64,000 bases of DNA from Paenibacillus massiliensis 2301065 = DSM 16942. Its GTDB lineage: Bacteria; Bacillota; Bacilli; Paenibacillales; Paenibacillaceae. The notes under the pieces are model-generated. The model ran no database searches. It worked only from the letters and a program-made list of their open reading frames with translations, and was not told where the DNA came from. The stretch spans positions 310,001 through 374,000 of the forward strand of contig NZ_KB898186.1 in the NCBI RefSeq assembly GCF_000377505.1. Direction: 5' to 3'. This document shows, in pieces, positions 23,543 to 31,820 of this stretch; position 1 is the first letter of the stretch; each line of letters begins with the position of its first letter. The translations under genes were made by a program, and so were the position numbers.

Positions 23543-24717
23543 CGCGCACTCATCCTTTCTATAATTTCGATGCACATACGGCTGTTATGATAAGGACACT
23601 TCCAGGGCCCGGCAATCTCCAGGCTTGAAGGGGTCCCTGCTGCATCTATAGACCAGTACCATTCACCATGAGGACGTGGGTCAATGAGATGTCCTCTCGT
23701 GTATTGCCATAGTTCCTCCACCAGCCTGAGAAAATAGGAATCACCTGTACGCTCAAAGGCATTGAGAAAACCTACCATGCCCTCCGCCTGTACCCACCAG
23801 ATCCGAGAAAGGTCACGTCTGCTGCCCTCCTGCTCATTGATCAGGGAGCCATCGCTCTGGATGGCACTCTCCGCTACCCTATAGGCCAAGGCGGCAACCA
23901 TATCTGCATATATTGATTGCTCCAGTCCCAACGTCTTCAGCGTATCGTCGATCAGCCAGCTGGCTTCAATGTCATGCCCGAAGGAAGTCAGGTCCAACAG
24001 AGGGTTCCACTGCTTGTCGAAGAACACACCAAGCCGGCGTTCCTCTGGGTCATAGATGCGTTCGTGCATTACAGTGAGCAGCTGCTCCAGTGCTTGGCGT
24101 ATAGCGGGGTCAGGCCACACACGGTAGAGATTGGTATATGCCTCCAGTACGTGAATATGGGTATTCATTGTGATCTCGGCCATGACGCCATTCTCGCTGA
24201 GCATCTCGTTAGGCTGCTCTTGCCAGCCTCGGTCAAATTCCTCGCGATAGGCCTGATTCGTGGCGTCATATCCCTTGCTCTCTATGAGCTGGAAGAGCGC
24301 CTGTGCCTCCTGCAGAGCTGCCTTCGAGCCTGTAGCGCGAACATACTCACTTAGAGCGTAGATCGCAAAGGCTTGAGCATAAATATGCTTGCGGGTGTCC
24401 GATGGCAGTCCGTCATAGCTGCTCATCCAGTAGATCCCTCCGTATACCCGGTCCAGCAAATGCTGTGTGAGATACAGGTAAGCATGGTCTGCGAGCTCTC
24501 TGTGGGCTTGAAGGCCTGTCGTCCGATAAGCAGCGGAGAACGTCCACAACAGGCGTGATGTAGCGATGCCGCCCTTGGGAGCATCGTGATCTGTCTTCAG
24601 GTCCACATGTACCTTCCCATAGAAGCCGCCATGACGTTCATCCTTAAGCCTAGACCAGAACGGCAATATATGCTGCGTCCATTCGCTACGAAGCTCGGCT
24701 GTCACATCTTGCAGCAT
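23539..24717 (-). CDS. Cellobiose/mannobiose 2-epimerase (AGE superfamily)
   Basis: A 392-residue (alpha/alpha)6-barrel epimerase. Family marks: [67 protein letters not shown] and [13 protein letters not shown], including the catalytic His and Arg positions of cellobiose 2-epimerase. The enzyme converts the reducing-end sugar of beta-1,4 disaccharides, for example mannobiose to mannosyl-glucose. Placed directly before the mannosylglucose-phosphorylase-type gene with a 4-bp overlap, mannobiose is the likely substrate. AAGGAGG precedes the ATG. It is the first gene of the minus-strand transcript from the divergent promoter at 24764-24792. Confidence 0.92.
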   Translation of the reverse strand: MLQDVTAELRSEWTQHILPFWSRLKDERHGGFYGKVHVDLKTDHDAPKGGIATSRLLWTFSAAYRTTGLQAHRELADHAYLYLTQHLLDRVYGGIYWMSSYDGLPSDTRKHIYAQAFAIYALSEYVRATGSKAALQEAQALFQLIESKGYDATNQAYREEFDRGWQEQPNEMLSENGVMAEITMNTHIHVLEAYTNLYRVWPDPAIRQALEQLLTVMHERIYDPEERRLGVFFDKQWNPLLDLTSFGHDIEASWLIDDTLKTLGLEQSIYADMVAALAYRVAESAIQSDGSLINEQEGSRRDLSRIWWVQAEGMVGFLNAFERTGDSYFLRLVEELWQYTRGHLIDPRPHGEWYWSIDAAGTPSSLEIAGPWKCPYHNSRMCIEIIERMSAR

Positions 24718-24739
24718 GAAGCACCTCCTTGTTTTATAT

Positions 24740-24754
24740 AGTTATCGTTAACTT
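24740..24754. promoter_or_regulatory. LacI-type operator, minus-strand side
   Basis: AAGTTAACGATAACT on the minus strand. It shares the 12-mer TTAACGATAACT with the site at 24875-24891. It lies just downstream of the minus-strand -10 box, a position that blocks transcription. Confidence 0.7.
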
Positions 24755-24763
24755 TACAAGATT

Positions 24764-24792
24764 ATAATAATTAGAGATTATCGAGGTGTCAA
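24764..24792 (-). promoter_or_regulatory. Sigma-A promoter of the epimerase/phosphorylase operon
   Basis: On the minus strand: TTGACA (24792-24787), 17 bp, TATTAT (24769-24764). It drives the 2-epimerase and GH130 genes and possibly the LacI gene. Confidence 0.7.
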
Positions 24793-24836
24793 TTCATTCT
24801 GATTAAATAAAAATATATTTATTTATGCAGTAATAA

Positions 24837-24865
24837 TTGACAAGTAAGCGTTACCATTTTAGAAT
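24837..24865 (+). promoter_or_regulatory. Sigma-A promoter of the ABC transporter operon with embedded cre-like site
   Basis: TTGACA (24837-24842), 17 bp, TAGAAT (24860-24865). The spacer holds AAGTAAGCGTTACCA (24842-24856), which fits the CcpA cre consensus WTGNAANCGNWNNCW with one mismatch, so carbon catabolite repression is likely. Confidence 0.75.
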
Positions 24866-24874
24866 CTAATTCGT

Positions 24875-24891
24875 AAGCTTAACGATAACTT
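24875..24891. promoter_or_regulatory. LacI-type operator, plus-strand side
   Basis: AAGCTTAACGATAACTT, containing the same TTAACGATAACT as 24740-24754. It lies about ten bases past the -10 box of the transporter promoter. Confidence 0.7.
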
Positions 24892-24915
24892 CGATTGTGG
24901 AGAGGGGTCAGGATA

Positions 24916-26229
24916 ATGAAGTGTGTTCAACGAATCATGCCGTTTCTAGCCTTCTTGCTTGTCATCGGATTGCTGGCAGGCTGCTCGGGAAGCCAGGGAG
25001 CCGAACAGCCTGAGAGTACCGATCCTCAGGATATGAAGGGTGAGATTACGGTCATTACGCAGCGTACGGATATTGTAGATACGGTGTTCAAGGAATACGC
25101 CCAGAAATTCAATGAGCAATATCCGAACGTGAAGGTGAATTTTCAAGCACTCGCAGATTATGAAGGACAGATCAAGATTCGGATGAGTACCGATGATTAT
25201 GGAGATGTCCTCCTTATTCCTACCAGCATTCCGATTGCTGACATCCCTGATTTCTTCGAGCCCCTTGGCTCATACGATGAAATGAAATCGAAGTATACAG
25301 GTATCGAGGAGCGAATGGTGGAGAACAAGGTGTATGGTATTCCGATTGCGATGACCTACTCGGGAGTGATCTATAACAAGAAAGTATTCGAGAACGCGGG
25401 AATTACGGAGCTGCCACAGAAGTTCGAGCAATTCCAAGCCGCGCTGCAGCAGGTCAAGGATCGGACAGAGGCTGTACCTTTGTTCACGAATTATGCATCA
25501 GGCTGGGCGTTGACCCAATGGGAGGCTGATCTTACCACGGTTGCTGGCGACCCGGACTATGTGAATGTTACGCAGCCGAACAGTGATGATAACTTTGTGC
25601 CTGGTCAGCCACATTACCAGCTGTATAAAGTCATGTATGACACCGCCAAGGCTGGTCTCATCGAACGAGATCCCATGACTACCGACTGGGAGCAATCCAA
25701 GGCTGACATGGCTCAGGGCAAGATCGCTACGATGATTCTGGGCTCCTGGGCGATTGACCAGATCAAAGGCCTGGCGGATAACCCGGACGACATTGGATTC
25801 ATGCCGTTCCCTACAGATGCTCCTGAGGTCATCGTGCCATTGGCAGCTGATTATAATCTGGGCGTGAACGTCAATAGCAAGAACAAGGCAGCAGCCAAGG
25901 CGTGGGTGGAATGGTTCACGAACGAATCGAACTATGCGACAGAGCAAGCGGGCAGTGTCAGTCCCGTAGTGGGCTCAGAGCTGCCAGCCATTCTGGAGGA
26001 GTACGGCAAGACCGGGGTGAAGTTCGAGATGATCACGCCTGCCGATGAAGGACAGGAAGGGCTGGTAGACCAGATTGATAAGGAAGCAGAGATTGGTCTG
26101 TGGCAGCCTGATTTCAAGAAGCTTATTATTGAAGCCGCGATCGGCAATCGCAGCGAGTCATTCGACGATATCATGAAGAAGCTGAATGACGATTGGGTGA
26201 AGGCACGGGCTAAAGTGATAGCCCAGTAG
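24916..26229 (+). CDS. ABC transporter sugar-binding lipoprotein
   Basis: A 437-residue family-1 extracellular solute-binding protein. Lipoprotein signal with lipobox LLAGC, followed by GEITVITQRTDIVDTVFKEYAQKFNEQYPNVKVNF, the typical first lobe of sugar-binding proteins. Later marks are YGIPIAMTYSGVIYNKKVFENAGI and GKIATMILGSWAIDQI. It delivers an oligosaccharide, by context beta-mannooligosaccharides, to the two permeases that follow. No ATPase gene is in the locus, so a shared MsmX-like ATPase encoded elsewhere is probably used, as is common in Firmicutes (inference). The ATG at 24916 is chosen over the GTG at 24895 because it is the start that lies close to the signal peptide. Confidence 0.92.
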   Translation: MKCVQRIMPFLAFLLVIGLLAGCSGSQGAEQPESTDPQDMKGEITVITQRTDIVDTVFKEYAQKFNEQYPNVKVNFQALADYEGQIKIRMSTDDYGDVLLIPTSIPIADIPDFFEPLGSYDEMKSKYTGIEERMVENKVYGIPIAMTYSGVIYNKKVFENAGITELPQKFEQFQAALQQVKDRTEAVPLFTNYASGWALTQWEADLTTVAGDPDYVNVTQPNSDDNFVPGQPHYQLYKVMYDTAKAGLIERDPMTTDWEQSKADMAQGKIATMILGSWAIDQIKGLADNPDDIGFMPFPTDAPEVIVPLAADYNLGVNVNSKNKAAAKAWVEWFTNESNYATEQAGSVSPVVGSELPAILEEYGKTGVKFEMITPADEGQEGLVDQIDKEAEIGLWQPDFKKLIIEAAIGNRSESFDDIMKKLNDDWVKARAKVIAQ

Positions 26230-26271
26230 CATTCAGAGGCTGATTTTAAGAAAGGGCCTTGGAGGTGTGTC

Positions 26272-27153
26272 ATGTTCAAATTTTCTGAATTAAGCTACTC
26301 GGCCCAGAGAAGGTTCATTATTGTGTTGTTCTCCCTGGTGCCCATAGCCTTGCTGTTAACCTTTGCCTATCTTCCAGTGTTCAATATGTTCAAATACAGC
26401 TTCACCGGTTGGAATGGCTTGCGCAAATCCATGAATTTCGTGGGCCTGGACAATTACAAGACCATCTTCACAGACCCGGATTACTTCGTGGTATTCAAGG
26501 TCAGTCTGTATTATTTCGTAGCTACCTTCGTACAGATGGGGCTGGCACTCTACTTTGCCACCATACTCACCTTCAGGACGCGTCTCAAAAATTTCTTCAA
26601 AGGCGTATTGTTCTTCCCTTATCTGATGAACGGAGTAGCCATCGGCTTCATCTTCCTCTTCTTCTTCAAGCCAGATGGCACGCTGGATACCTTCCTGCAA
26701 GCCGTCGGATTAGGGCAGTATGTACAGCTGTGGCTGGGAAATCCGGATATTATCAATATCTCGCTGGCAGGTACCTCGGTGTGGCGGTATATGGGATTTA
26801 ATTTCATCATCTTCCTGGGTGCGATCTCCTCGATCTCTAGTGATATCTATGAGGCCTCGGATATTGATGGAGCGAATCGCTGGCATCAGTTCGTGCATAT
26901 CATTCTGCCCAGCATCAAGCGAATTCTCCAGCTGAATCTGATTCTGGCCATCAGTGGGGCCATCAGTGCCTTTGATATTCCGTACATCATGACGGGAGGT
27001 TCCAACGGTAGCAAGACCTTCGTCATTCAGACCGTCGATGTGGCCTTCAAATATGATAAATTCGGGCTGGCCTCAGCCATGGCGGTCGTGCTGCTGCTGA
27101 TCGTCATCGTCGTCACCTTAATCCAGCGGCTGGCGATCAAGGAGGAGGGATAG
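26272..27153 (+). CDS. ABC sugar transporter permease, MalF-like
   Basis: A 293-residue permease with six hydrophobic helices (first at about residues 15-38). The EAA loop reads YEASDIDGANRWHQFVHIILPSI, where the EAA-x3-G core is EASDIDGA. It pairs with the next gene to form the membrane channel; the ATPase is expected to dock on this loop. GGAGG lies seven bases before the ATG. It is 42 bp after the binding-protein gene and 2 bp before the second permease, so it is one transcript. Confidence 0.93.
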   Translation: MFKFSELSYSAQRRFIIVLFSLVPIALLLTFAYLPVFNMFKYSFTGWNGLRKSMNFVGLDNYKTIFTDPDYFVVFKVSLYYFVATFVQMGLALYFATILTFRTRLKNFFKGVLFFPYLMNGVAIGFIFLFFFKPDGTLDTFLQAVGLGQYVQLWLGNPDIINISLAGTSVWRYMGFNFIIFLGAISSISSDIYEASDIDGANRWHQFVHIILPSIKRILQLNLILAISGAISAFDIPYIMTGGSNGSKTFVIQTVDVAFKYDKFGLASAMAVVLLLIVIVVTLIQRLAIKEEG

Positions 27154-27155
27154 AG

Positions 27156-27989
27156 ATGCATAGGCTGAAATACGGGCTTGGGGCTGTGCTCAAATATACT
27201 TCATTACTGCTAGGTGTCTTTGTAGCGATTCTGCCGATCCTCGTTGTGTTCTTTGCGTCGCTCAAGACCAAGGAGGAGTATGCATCTACAGGATTGCTGA
27301 CACCTCCGTCGAATTGGCTGAACCTGAGCAATTACAGTCAGGCCTTTCTGGAAGGAAACATGATGACAGGCTTCATCAATACGACGTTCATTCTGCTGAT
27401 CTCGATTCTGGGAGCTACCCTGACCGGTTCGATGATTGCCTATGTGCTGAACCGGTTCAAATTCCGTGGCAGTAAGGTGCTCGTAGGCGCCTTCCTGCTG
27501 GCCACGCTCATTCCGGGCGTCACCACACAGGTTGCTACCTTCCAGATCATCAAGGGTCTGGGCCTGTTCAATACGCACTGGGCTGCGATTCTCCTGTACT
27601 TAGGGACAGACATTATCGCTGTCTATATTTTTCTGCAATTCCTGGACTCCATAGCGGTCGCACTGGATGAATCGGCAATGCTCGATGGCGCCTCCTACTT
27701 CACGATTTATTGGAAAATTATACTGCCGCTACTGAAGCCTGCCATCGTAACGGTCATTATCGTCAAGGGAGTCAATATTTACAATGATTTCTATACGCCC
27801 TTCCTGTATATGCCGGGATCGGATCTGCAGGTGATCTCCACCGCCTTGTTCAAGTTCAAGGGTCCTTACGGCTCCCAATGGGAGGTCATCAGCGCAGGAG
27901 TTATTATCGCCATCATACCGACATTGATTGCCTTCCTCGCTCTGCAAAAATACATCTACAACGGATTCTCGCAGGGCTCTGTGAAGTGA
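27156..27989 (+). CDS. ABC sugar transporter permease, MalG-like
   Basis: A 277-residue permease with six helices and the EAA loop DESAMLDGASYFTIYWKIILPLLKP, of the MalG/carbohydrate CUT1 type. It forms a heterodimer with the preceding permease. GGAGGG at the end of the preceding gene is six bases before the ATG. The C-terminus LQKYIYNGFSQGSVK is the usual end of CUT1 permeases. Confidence 0.93.
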   Translation: MHRLKYGLGAVLKYTSLLLGVFVAILPILVVFFASLKTKEEYASTGLLTPPSNWLNLSNYSQAFLEGNMMTGFINTTFILLISILGATLTGSMIAYVLNRFKFRGSKVLVGAFLLATLIPGVTTQVATFQIIKGLGLFNTHWAAILLYLGTDIIAVYIFLQFLDSIAVALDESAMLDGASYFTIYWKIILPLLKPAIVTVIIVKGVNIYNDFYTPFLYMPGSDLQVISTALFKFKGPYGSQWEVISAGVIIAIIPTLIAFLALQKYIYNGFSQGSVK

Positions 27990-28040
27990 TGAAGCTAATA
28001 TGAGTTCAACTTAAATAGGAATGGAAAGGAGTAGATAAGC

Positions 28041-29075
28041 ATGATTCATCAGACCAAGACGGTCCATATTCTAGGGGAGGAGTTACCCTACATGCCATGG
28101 CAGGACAGACCCGAGTCATGTCCGGGTCCGGTATGGAGGCACCGGGATAATCCCGTAATTAAGCGCAATCCAGCGCCCGGCATCGCCCGCATATTCAACA
28201 GTGCTGTTATGGCATACGATGGGCGATTTGTAGGTGTCTTTCGCGCAGAGACGGTGAACGGACGTCCGCATCTTCATCTGGGCTGGAGCGATGATGGCTT
28301 GAACTGGAGCATCAATGAAGAGCGCATTGAGTTCGTGGACGAGGATGGGCGCCCCTATCAGCCGAATTATGCCTACGATCCACGGCTCGTGAAGGTGGAG
28401 GATTCGTACTATATTATCTGGTGCACGGATTTCTATGGAGCTGCGATCGGACTGGCGCGTACGGATGACTTCAACAGCTTTGTGCGGCTGGAGAATCCGT
28501 TTCTGCCTTTCAACCGCAATGGCGTGCTATTCCCGAAGAAGATCAACGGCAACTATGTTATGCTGTCCCGTCCAAGTGATAGCGGACATACGCCGTTCGG
28601 AGATGTCTTCCTTAGCGAAAGCCCGGATCTCGTCTACTGGGGCAAGCATCGGCATGTCATGAGCAAAGGAGGGCAGGGCTGGTGGCAAGCAGTCAAAATT
28701 GGTGGTGGTCCTGCACCGATCGAGACGTCGGAGGGCTGGCTCATGTTCTATCATGGAGTCACGGGTACCTGCAATGGCTTCGTGTACAGCATGGGAGCTG
28801 TCATTCTGGATCACGATGAGCCCTCCCGGGTCAAATACCGCTCAGCCAATTACGTGCTTACGCCTGAGGAGTGGTATGAGGAGCGGGGCTTCGTGGATAA
28901 TGTGGTCTTCCCCTGTGCGACACTACACGATGCCAAGACAGGCCGAATCGCCATCTATTATGGAGCGGCTGACACCTATGTCGGCGTGGCCTACACAACT
29001 GTCTCCGATATCGTTGAGTATGTGAAGGCTACGGATGAGGTCGTCTCGGACGATCATGAGCTGGGCAGAATGTAG
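28041..29075 (+). CDS. GH130 glycoside phosphorylase, mannooligosaccharide type
   Basis: A 344-residue family 130 protein of the shorter type, clearly different from the copy at 22352-23542. Motifs: ARIFNSAVMAYDGRFVGVFRAE, NYAYDPRLVKVEDSYYIIWC with the presumed catalytic Asp, GGPAPIETSEGWLMFYHGV, and FPCATL...IAIYYGAADTYVGVAYT. Members phosphorolyse beta-mannosides, releasing mannose-1-phosphate. Longer oligomers may be its substrate, with the other copy acting on mannosyl-glucose; the linkage (beta-1,4 or beta-1,2) cannot be decided here. It is 51 bp after the permease gene, with GGAAAGGAG before the ATG. Confidence 0.88.
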   Translation: MIHQTKTVHILGEELPYMPWQDRPESCPGPVWRHRDNPVIKRNPAPGIARIFNSAVMAYDGRFVGVFRAETVNGRPHLHLGWSDDGLNWSINEERIEFVDEDGRPYQPNYAYDPRLVKVEDSYYIIWCTDFYGAAIGLARTDDFNSFVRLENPFLPFNRNGVLFPKKINGNYVMLSRPSDSGHTPFGDVFLSESPDLVYWGKHRHVMSKGGQGWWQAVKIGGGPAPIETSEGWLMFYHGVTGTCNGFVYSMGAVILDHDEPSRVKYRSANYVLTPEEWYEERGFVDNVVFPCATLHDAKTGRIAIYYGAADTYVGVAYTTVSDIVEYVKATDEVVSDDHELGRM

Positions 29076-29126
29076 CGTGGTTAATAGGGGTGTAATGTAG
29101 CATGACTGAGAGGGGAGTAATGCAAT

Positions 29127-30092
29127 ATGCACACTGATTTGCCGCTTGAGGAATTGAAGCAGTATATGGGCAGCAGCCCACGGCCAGCTGACTTTGATGA
29201 CTATTGGGAGCGGGCCTTGCATGAGCTGGAGCAGCAATCCATGGAGTATGAGCTGGTTACGGCCGCATTCTCTTCTCCGCTGGCGGATTGCTATCATCTG
29301 TATTTCACAGGTGTAGGAGGGGCGAGGGTCCATGCGAAGCTTGTACGTCCCAAAGGCATCAGTGAGGATGCAGCAGGGCCAGCTATGGCAATGTTCCACG
29401 GATATGCCTGTGACAGTGGGGATTGGTTCGACAAGGTCTCTTATGCTGCGCATGGCATAACGGTGCTGGCGCTGGATTGTCGGGGACAAGGAGGGTTATC
29501 CGAGGATAACCTGATGGTGAAGGGCTCGACGGTCCGGGGTCATATTATTCGGGGGATCGATGATCCAGACCCGGATCGACTGTATTACCGCAACGTATTT
29601 CTGGACACGGTGCAGATCGTTCGCATTCTGATGAGCATGCCGGGGGTAGATCCGGATCGGATCGGAGCCTATGGGTGCTCACAGGGAGGTGCTCTGGCCA
29701 CAGCCTGTGCGGCGCTTGAACCAAGGGTGAAGGCAGCGGTGCCTGTGTATCCTTTCCTGGCTGATTACAGGCGTGCTTGGTCATTGGAGCCTACAACCTC
29801 AGCCTACGAGGAGTTGGTCTATTATTTCCGGTTCTTCGATCCTCATCATGAGCGGGAGGAAGCCGTATTCAACAAGCTAGGCTACATTGATATTCAGCAT
29901 CTAGCGAGTCGAATCAAGGGGCGAGTTCTGTTCGTAACGGGGCTGGTAGATACGATCTGTCCACCCTCCACACAATTTGCCGTCTACAATCGTATTCAAG
30001 GGGAGAAGGAGCTACTGGTGTATCATGAATATGGTCATGAGCATCTTCCCTACCTGTCGGACCGTGTGCTGGAGTTTCTTTTGAGACAGTAG
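29127..30092 (+). CDS. CE7 acetyl xylan esterase / cephalosporin-C deacetylase
   Basis: A 321-residue alpha/beta-hydrolase of carbohydrate esterase family 7. Nucleophile elbow GCSQGGALA with Ser at about residue 180, RGQGGLSEDN typical of the family, the Asp in VTGLVDTICPPST and the His in YEHxHE-like EYGHEHLP. It removes acetyl groups from short oligosaccharides. No signal peptide, so it works after import; in this locus it would deacetylate imported acetylated mannooligosaccharides. It is the last gene of the plus-strand operon, with GGGGAG before the ATG. A 4x10-bp tandem repeat lies just past its stop. Confidence 0.92.
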   Translation: MHTDLPLEELKQYMGSSPRPADFDDYWERALHELEQQSMEYELVTAAFSSPLADCYHLYFTGVGGARVHAKLVRPKGISEDAAGPAMAMFHGYACDSGDWFDKVSYAAHGITVLALDCRGQGGLSEDNLMVKGSTVRGHIIRGIDDPDPDRLYYRNVFLDTVQIVRILMSMPGVDPDRIGAYGCSQGGALATACAALEPRVKAAVPVYPFLADYRRAWSLEPTTSAYEELVYYFRFFDPHHEREEAVFNKLGYIDIQHLASRIKGRVLFVTGLVDTICPPSTQFAVYNRIQGEKELLVYHEYGHEHLPYLSDRVLEFLLRQ

Positions 30093-30102
30093 GTTCAAGC
30101 AG

Positions 30103-30142
30103 TAGGTGCTACTAGGTGCTACTAGGTGCTACTAGGTGCTAC
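30103..30142. repeat. Four perfect tandem copies of a 10-bp unit
   Basis: TAGGTGCTAC repeated four times without change, starting ten bases after the CE7 stop. It is non-coding and likely variable between strains. Nothing else is supported between here and 30331 except a TACAAT -10-like hexamer near 30197. Confidence 0.85.
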
Positions 30143-30331
30143 TGTTGATGAAGGATGAAGTAAGTCAGACCTAAGCTCGAAGCTCTGTCATTATGATACA
30201 ATGGGGCATATGGCATTGGAGGCATGCTCCTCCGCTCAGAAGAAGGTAGGGCTACAGGTGATTCCCAAGTCTGTTCTGCTGAGCTTATATTACTTAATTA
30301 TTGGATTACACTCATGGAGCAGCCTTGAACG

Positions 30332-30478
30332 GTGACAACCGGTTTTGGGGTAGCTCCATTATTTTTTTCGCCGAACGACTGGGAATATACATGGCAGGAG
30401 GGGCTGCGGTTGAAGGATAAGGTGCTGGAGAAGAAGCACGAGCGTCTGTTGCGGATAACAAGCCTGACACGGATATGA
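30332..30478 (+). CDS. Possible small ORF of 48 residues
   Basis: A GTG-initiated frame ending at TGA 30476-30478. The product has two Trp in a short stretch (PNDWEYTWQEG) and a basic C-terminal half (KDKVLEKKHERLLRI). Codon choice (AAG, GAG, CTG, CGG) resembles real genes of the window. The nearest GGAG is 12 bases upstream, so translation is unproven. It ends 26 bp before the HEAT-like gene and may be co-transcribed. No family recognised; it could be a remnant of a longer gene. Confidence 0.3.
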   Translation: MTTGFGVAPLFFSPNDWEYTWQEGLRLKDKVLEKKHERLLRITSLTRI

Positions 30479-30504
30479 TTGGAATCAAGGAGGGGGGATG
30501 ACAA

Positions 30505-31239
30505 GTGAGCCTCATGGACGTCTTGAAGGATGGCAATATAGTAGAGGTAGATGCTTCTGAATTAGCAGGAATGACGAATCAGGAGTGGGAACAAAGAGGG
30601 CTTCATACCGAGGAATCGCGGCTTCGCCCCCTAAGCAGTGAGGAGATAACAGAAATGGTATCCGTTCTACAGGGGATGACGGGCTTTGAAGAGTTGCTCC
30701 CGCTATGGACGAACGATCATTCTGATTACATAGGAGTCTATGCGAGTGGGATTTTGCGGGGCAAGGTGTGCCATATTAGTCATGAAGAGACAGATCTATC
30801 ACCAGGCTTTCGCAGTGTGGAGACCTTTCTTACTGCCGTTCAGCAGTATCCCGAACAGGATTGGGAAGAATTGACCAAGGATTATCCCACGCGCCAAGAG
30901 CTGAGCGAACAAGAGGAAGTGGAGGATATTCAGTGCCTGAGCGGACTACTCCTGCAGATTGAGCGGGAAGAGACAGATGAGGAGGAGCGGTGTATGCTAC
31001 TCTACTCTGTCATGGCTCTGACTCCGATCTCCCGCTTGGATTCGTTGCTTCCGTATTTGGACGATGAGGATATGTATGTGCAGGAGCGAGCATGTGATGT
31101 ACTAGGTCATCATCGTTATGTACCGGCCAAGGAGAAGCTTGAAGTAGTGGCGAAGCAGGGGATGCATAACGGCAAGTCTGCAGCCGCTAGGGCATTGTCA
31201 CGTATTCGACAGCAGGAGTGGCAGGACAGGCAAGCTTAG
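30505..31239 (+). CDS. HEAT-repeat-like protein of unknown function
   Basis: A 244-residue acidic protein. The N-terminal part (residues 30-130) has EEITEMVSVLQGMTGFEELLPLWTNDHSDYIGVYASG, which resembles SMI1/KNR4-type domains with a surface-exposed acidic face. The C-terminal part (residues 155-240) has HEAT-like helices: LDSLLPYLDDEDMYVQERACDVLGHHRYVPAKEKLEVVAK. SMI1/KNR4 proteins are often immunity proteins or contact partners; no toxin gene is adjacent, so I propose no function. The start is a GTG at 30505 with GGAGGGGGG before it. Confidence 0.7.
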   Translation: MSLMDVLKDGNIVEVDASELAGMTNQEWEQRGLHTEESRLRPLSSEEITEMVSVLQGMTGFEELLPLWTNDHSDYIGVYASGILRGKVCHISHEETDLSPGFRSVETFLTAVQQYPEQDWEELTKDYPTRQELSEQEEVEDIQCLSGLLLQIEREETDEEERCMLLYSVMALTPISRLDSLLPYLDDEDMYVQERACDVLGHHRYVPAKEKLEVVAKQGMHNGKSAAARALSRIRQQEWQDRQA

Positions 31240-31453
31240 ATTCATCCGTAGGCTCATCAACGAGAGAAACTGAAGTGCTCACCCGTAGAGCTTGATTTCT
31301 ACAATGCTCACTATAATTCAATCAAGGAATCGGGCTTTAACTGCGATTGTAAGACCCAGCGGTCGTAAGACCCTCCAAGCCCGTAGCAGTGCTTGCGAAG
31401 GAAAGATGTTGAGCCTTGTTTTGGATGTTGCTGCGGTGTGGCAGAATATTAGA

Positions 31454-31482
31454 TTGTTCGGGTATAGAAAATGTGTTATATT
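31454..31482 (+). promoter_or_regulatory. Sigma-A promoter before the ABC-F leader
   Basis: TTGTTC (31454-31459), 17 bp, TATATT (31477-31482). Transcription would start near 31489, 26 nt before the leader ORF, whose AAGGAGG lies at about 31500-31506. Confidence 0.6.
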
Positions 31483-31514
31483 GAACAATAATTATGAAGA
31501 AGGAGGTGAGGTAG

Positions 31515-31688
31515 GTGAATCACGAGATGGCGAATAACCGTATTAGCCAGCTGCCTATGGCTATGGCTGGCATCGTTCATGCTTTTCCAAACAACGGGAG
31601 AAGTCTGTCCATTTTTAACTATACGGTTATGAACTATCGCGAGAAGACGCCTACCTTAACTCGATCGGCTGTCGCAGATATTCTGTAA
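31515..31688 (+). CDS. 57-residue leader ORF upstream of the ABC-F gene
   Basis: A GTG start with a strong AAGGAGG eight bases upstream, open for 57 codons to TAA 31686-31688. The peptide has a Met/Ala-rich stretch (LPMAMAGIVHAF) and a polar C-terminal half ending TRSAVADIL. It has no recognised family. A terminator follows 23 nt later, and the ABC-F gene starts 76 nt after that. This layout (promoter, translated leader, terminator, ABC-F gene) is that of ribosome-mediated attenuation known for antibiotic-resistance ABC-F genes such as vmlR. An attenuation role is inferred. Confidence 0.65.
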   Translation: MNHEMANNRISQLPMAMAGIVHAFPNNGRSLSIFNYTVMNYREKTPTLTRSAVADIL

Positions 31689-31710
31689 TGGAATGCTGTG
31701 GACCATGTGA

Positions 31711-31745
31711 AAGAGTCGCGGGCTTAGCTCCTGCGGCTCTTTTTC
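31711..31745 (+). terminator. Intrinsic terminator between leader ORF and ABC-F gene
   Basis: AAGAGTCGCGGG (31711-31722) pairs with CCTGCGGCTCTT (31730-31741), allowing G-T pairs, followed by TTTTT. It stands upstream of the gene it would control, inside the predicted transcript. Confidence 0.8.
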
Positions 31746-31820
31746 GTGTTGTGTTGCGCTGCAAAGGGTACGGAGAGTAGGGTCTATCGCTTAATACACA
31801 AGCCTTAGGGGGACCTTATT

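Noticed and set aside
31292-31537. An 81-codon plus-strand frame before the ABC-F leader
   Set aside because: It overlaps the predicted promoter and the well-placed leader ORF in another frame and lacks a ribosome site.
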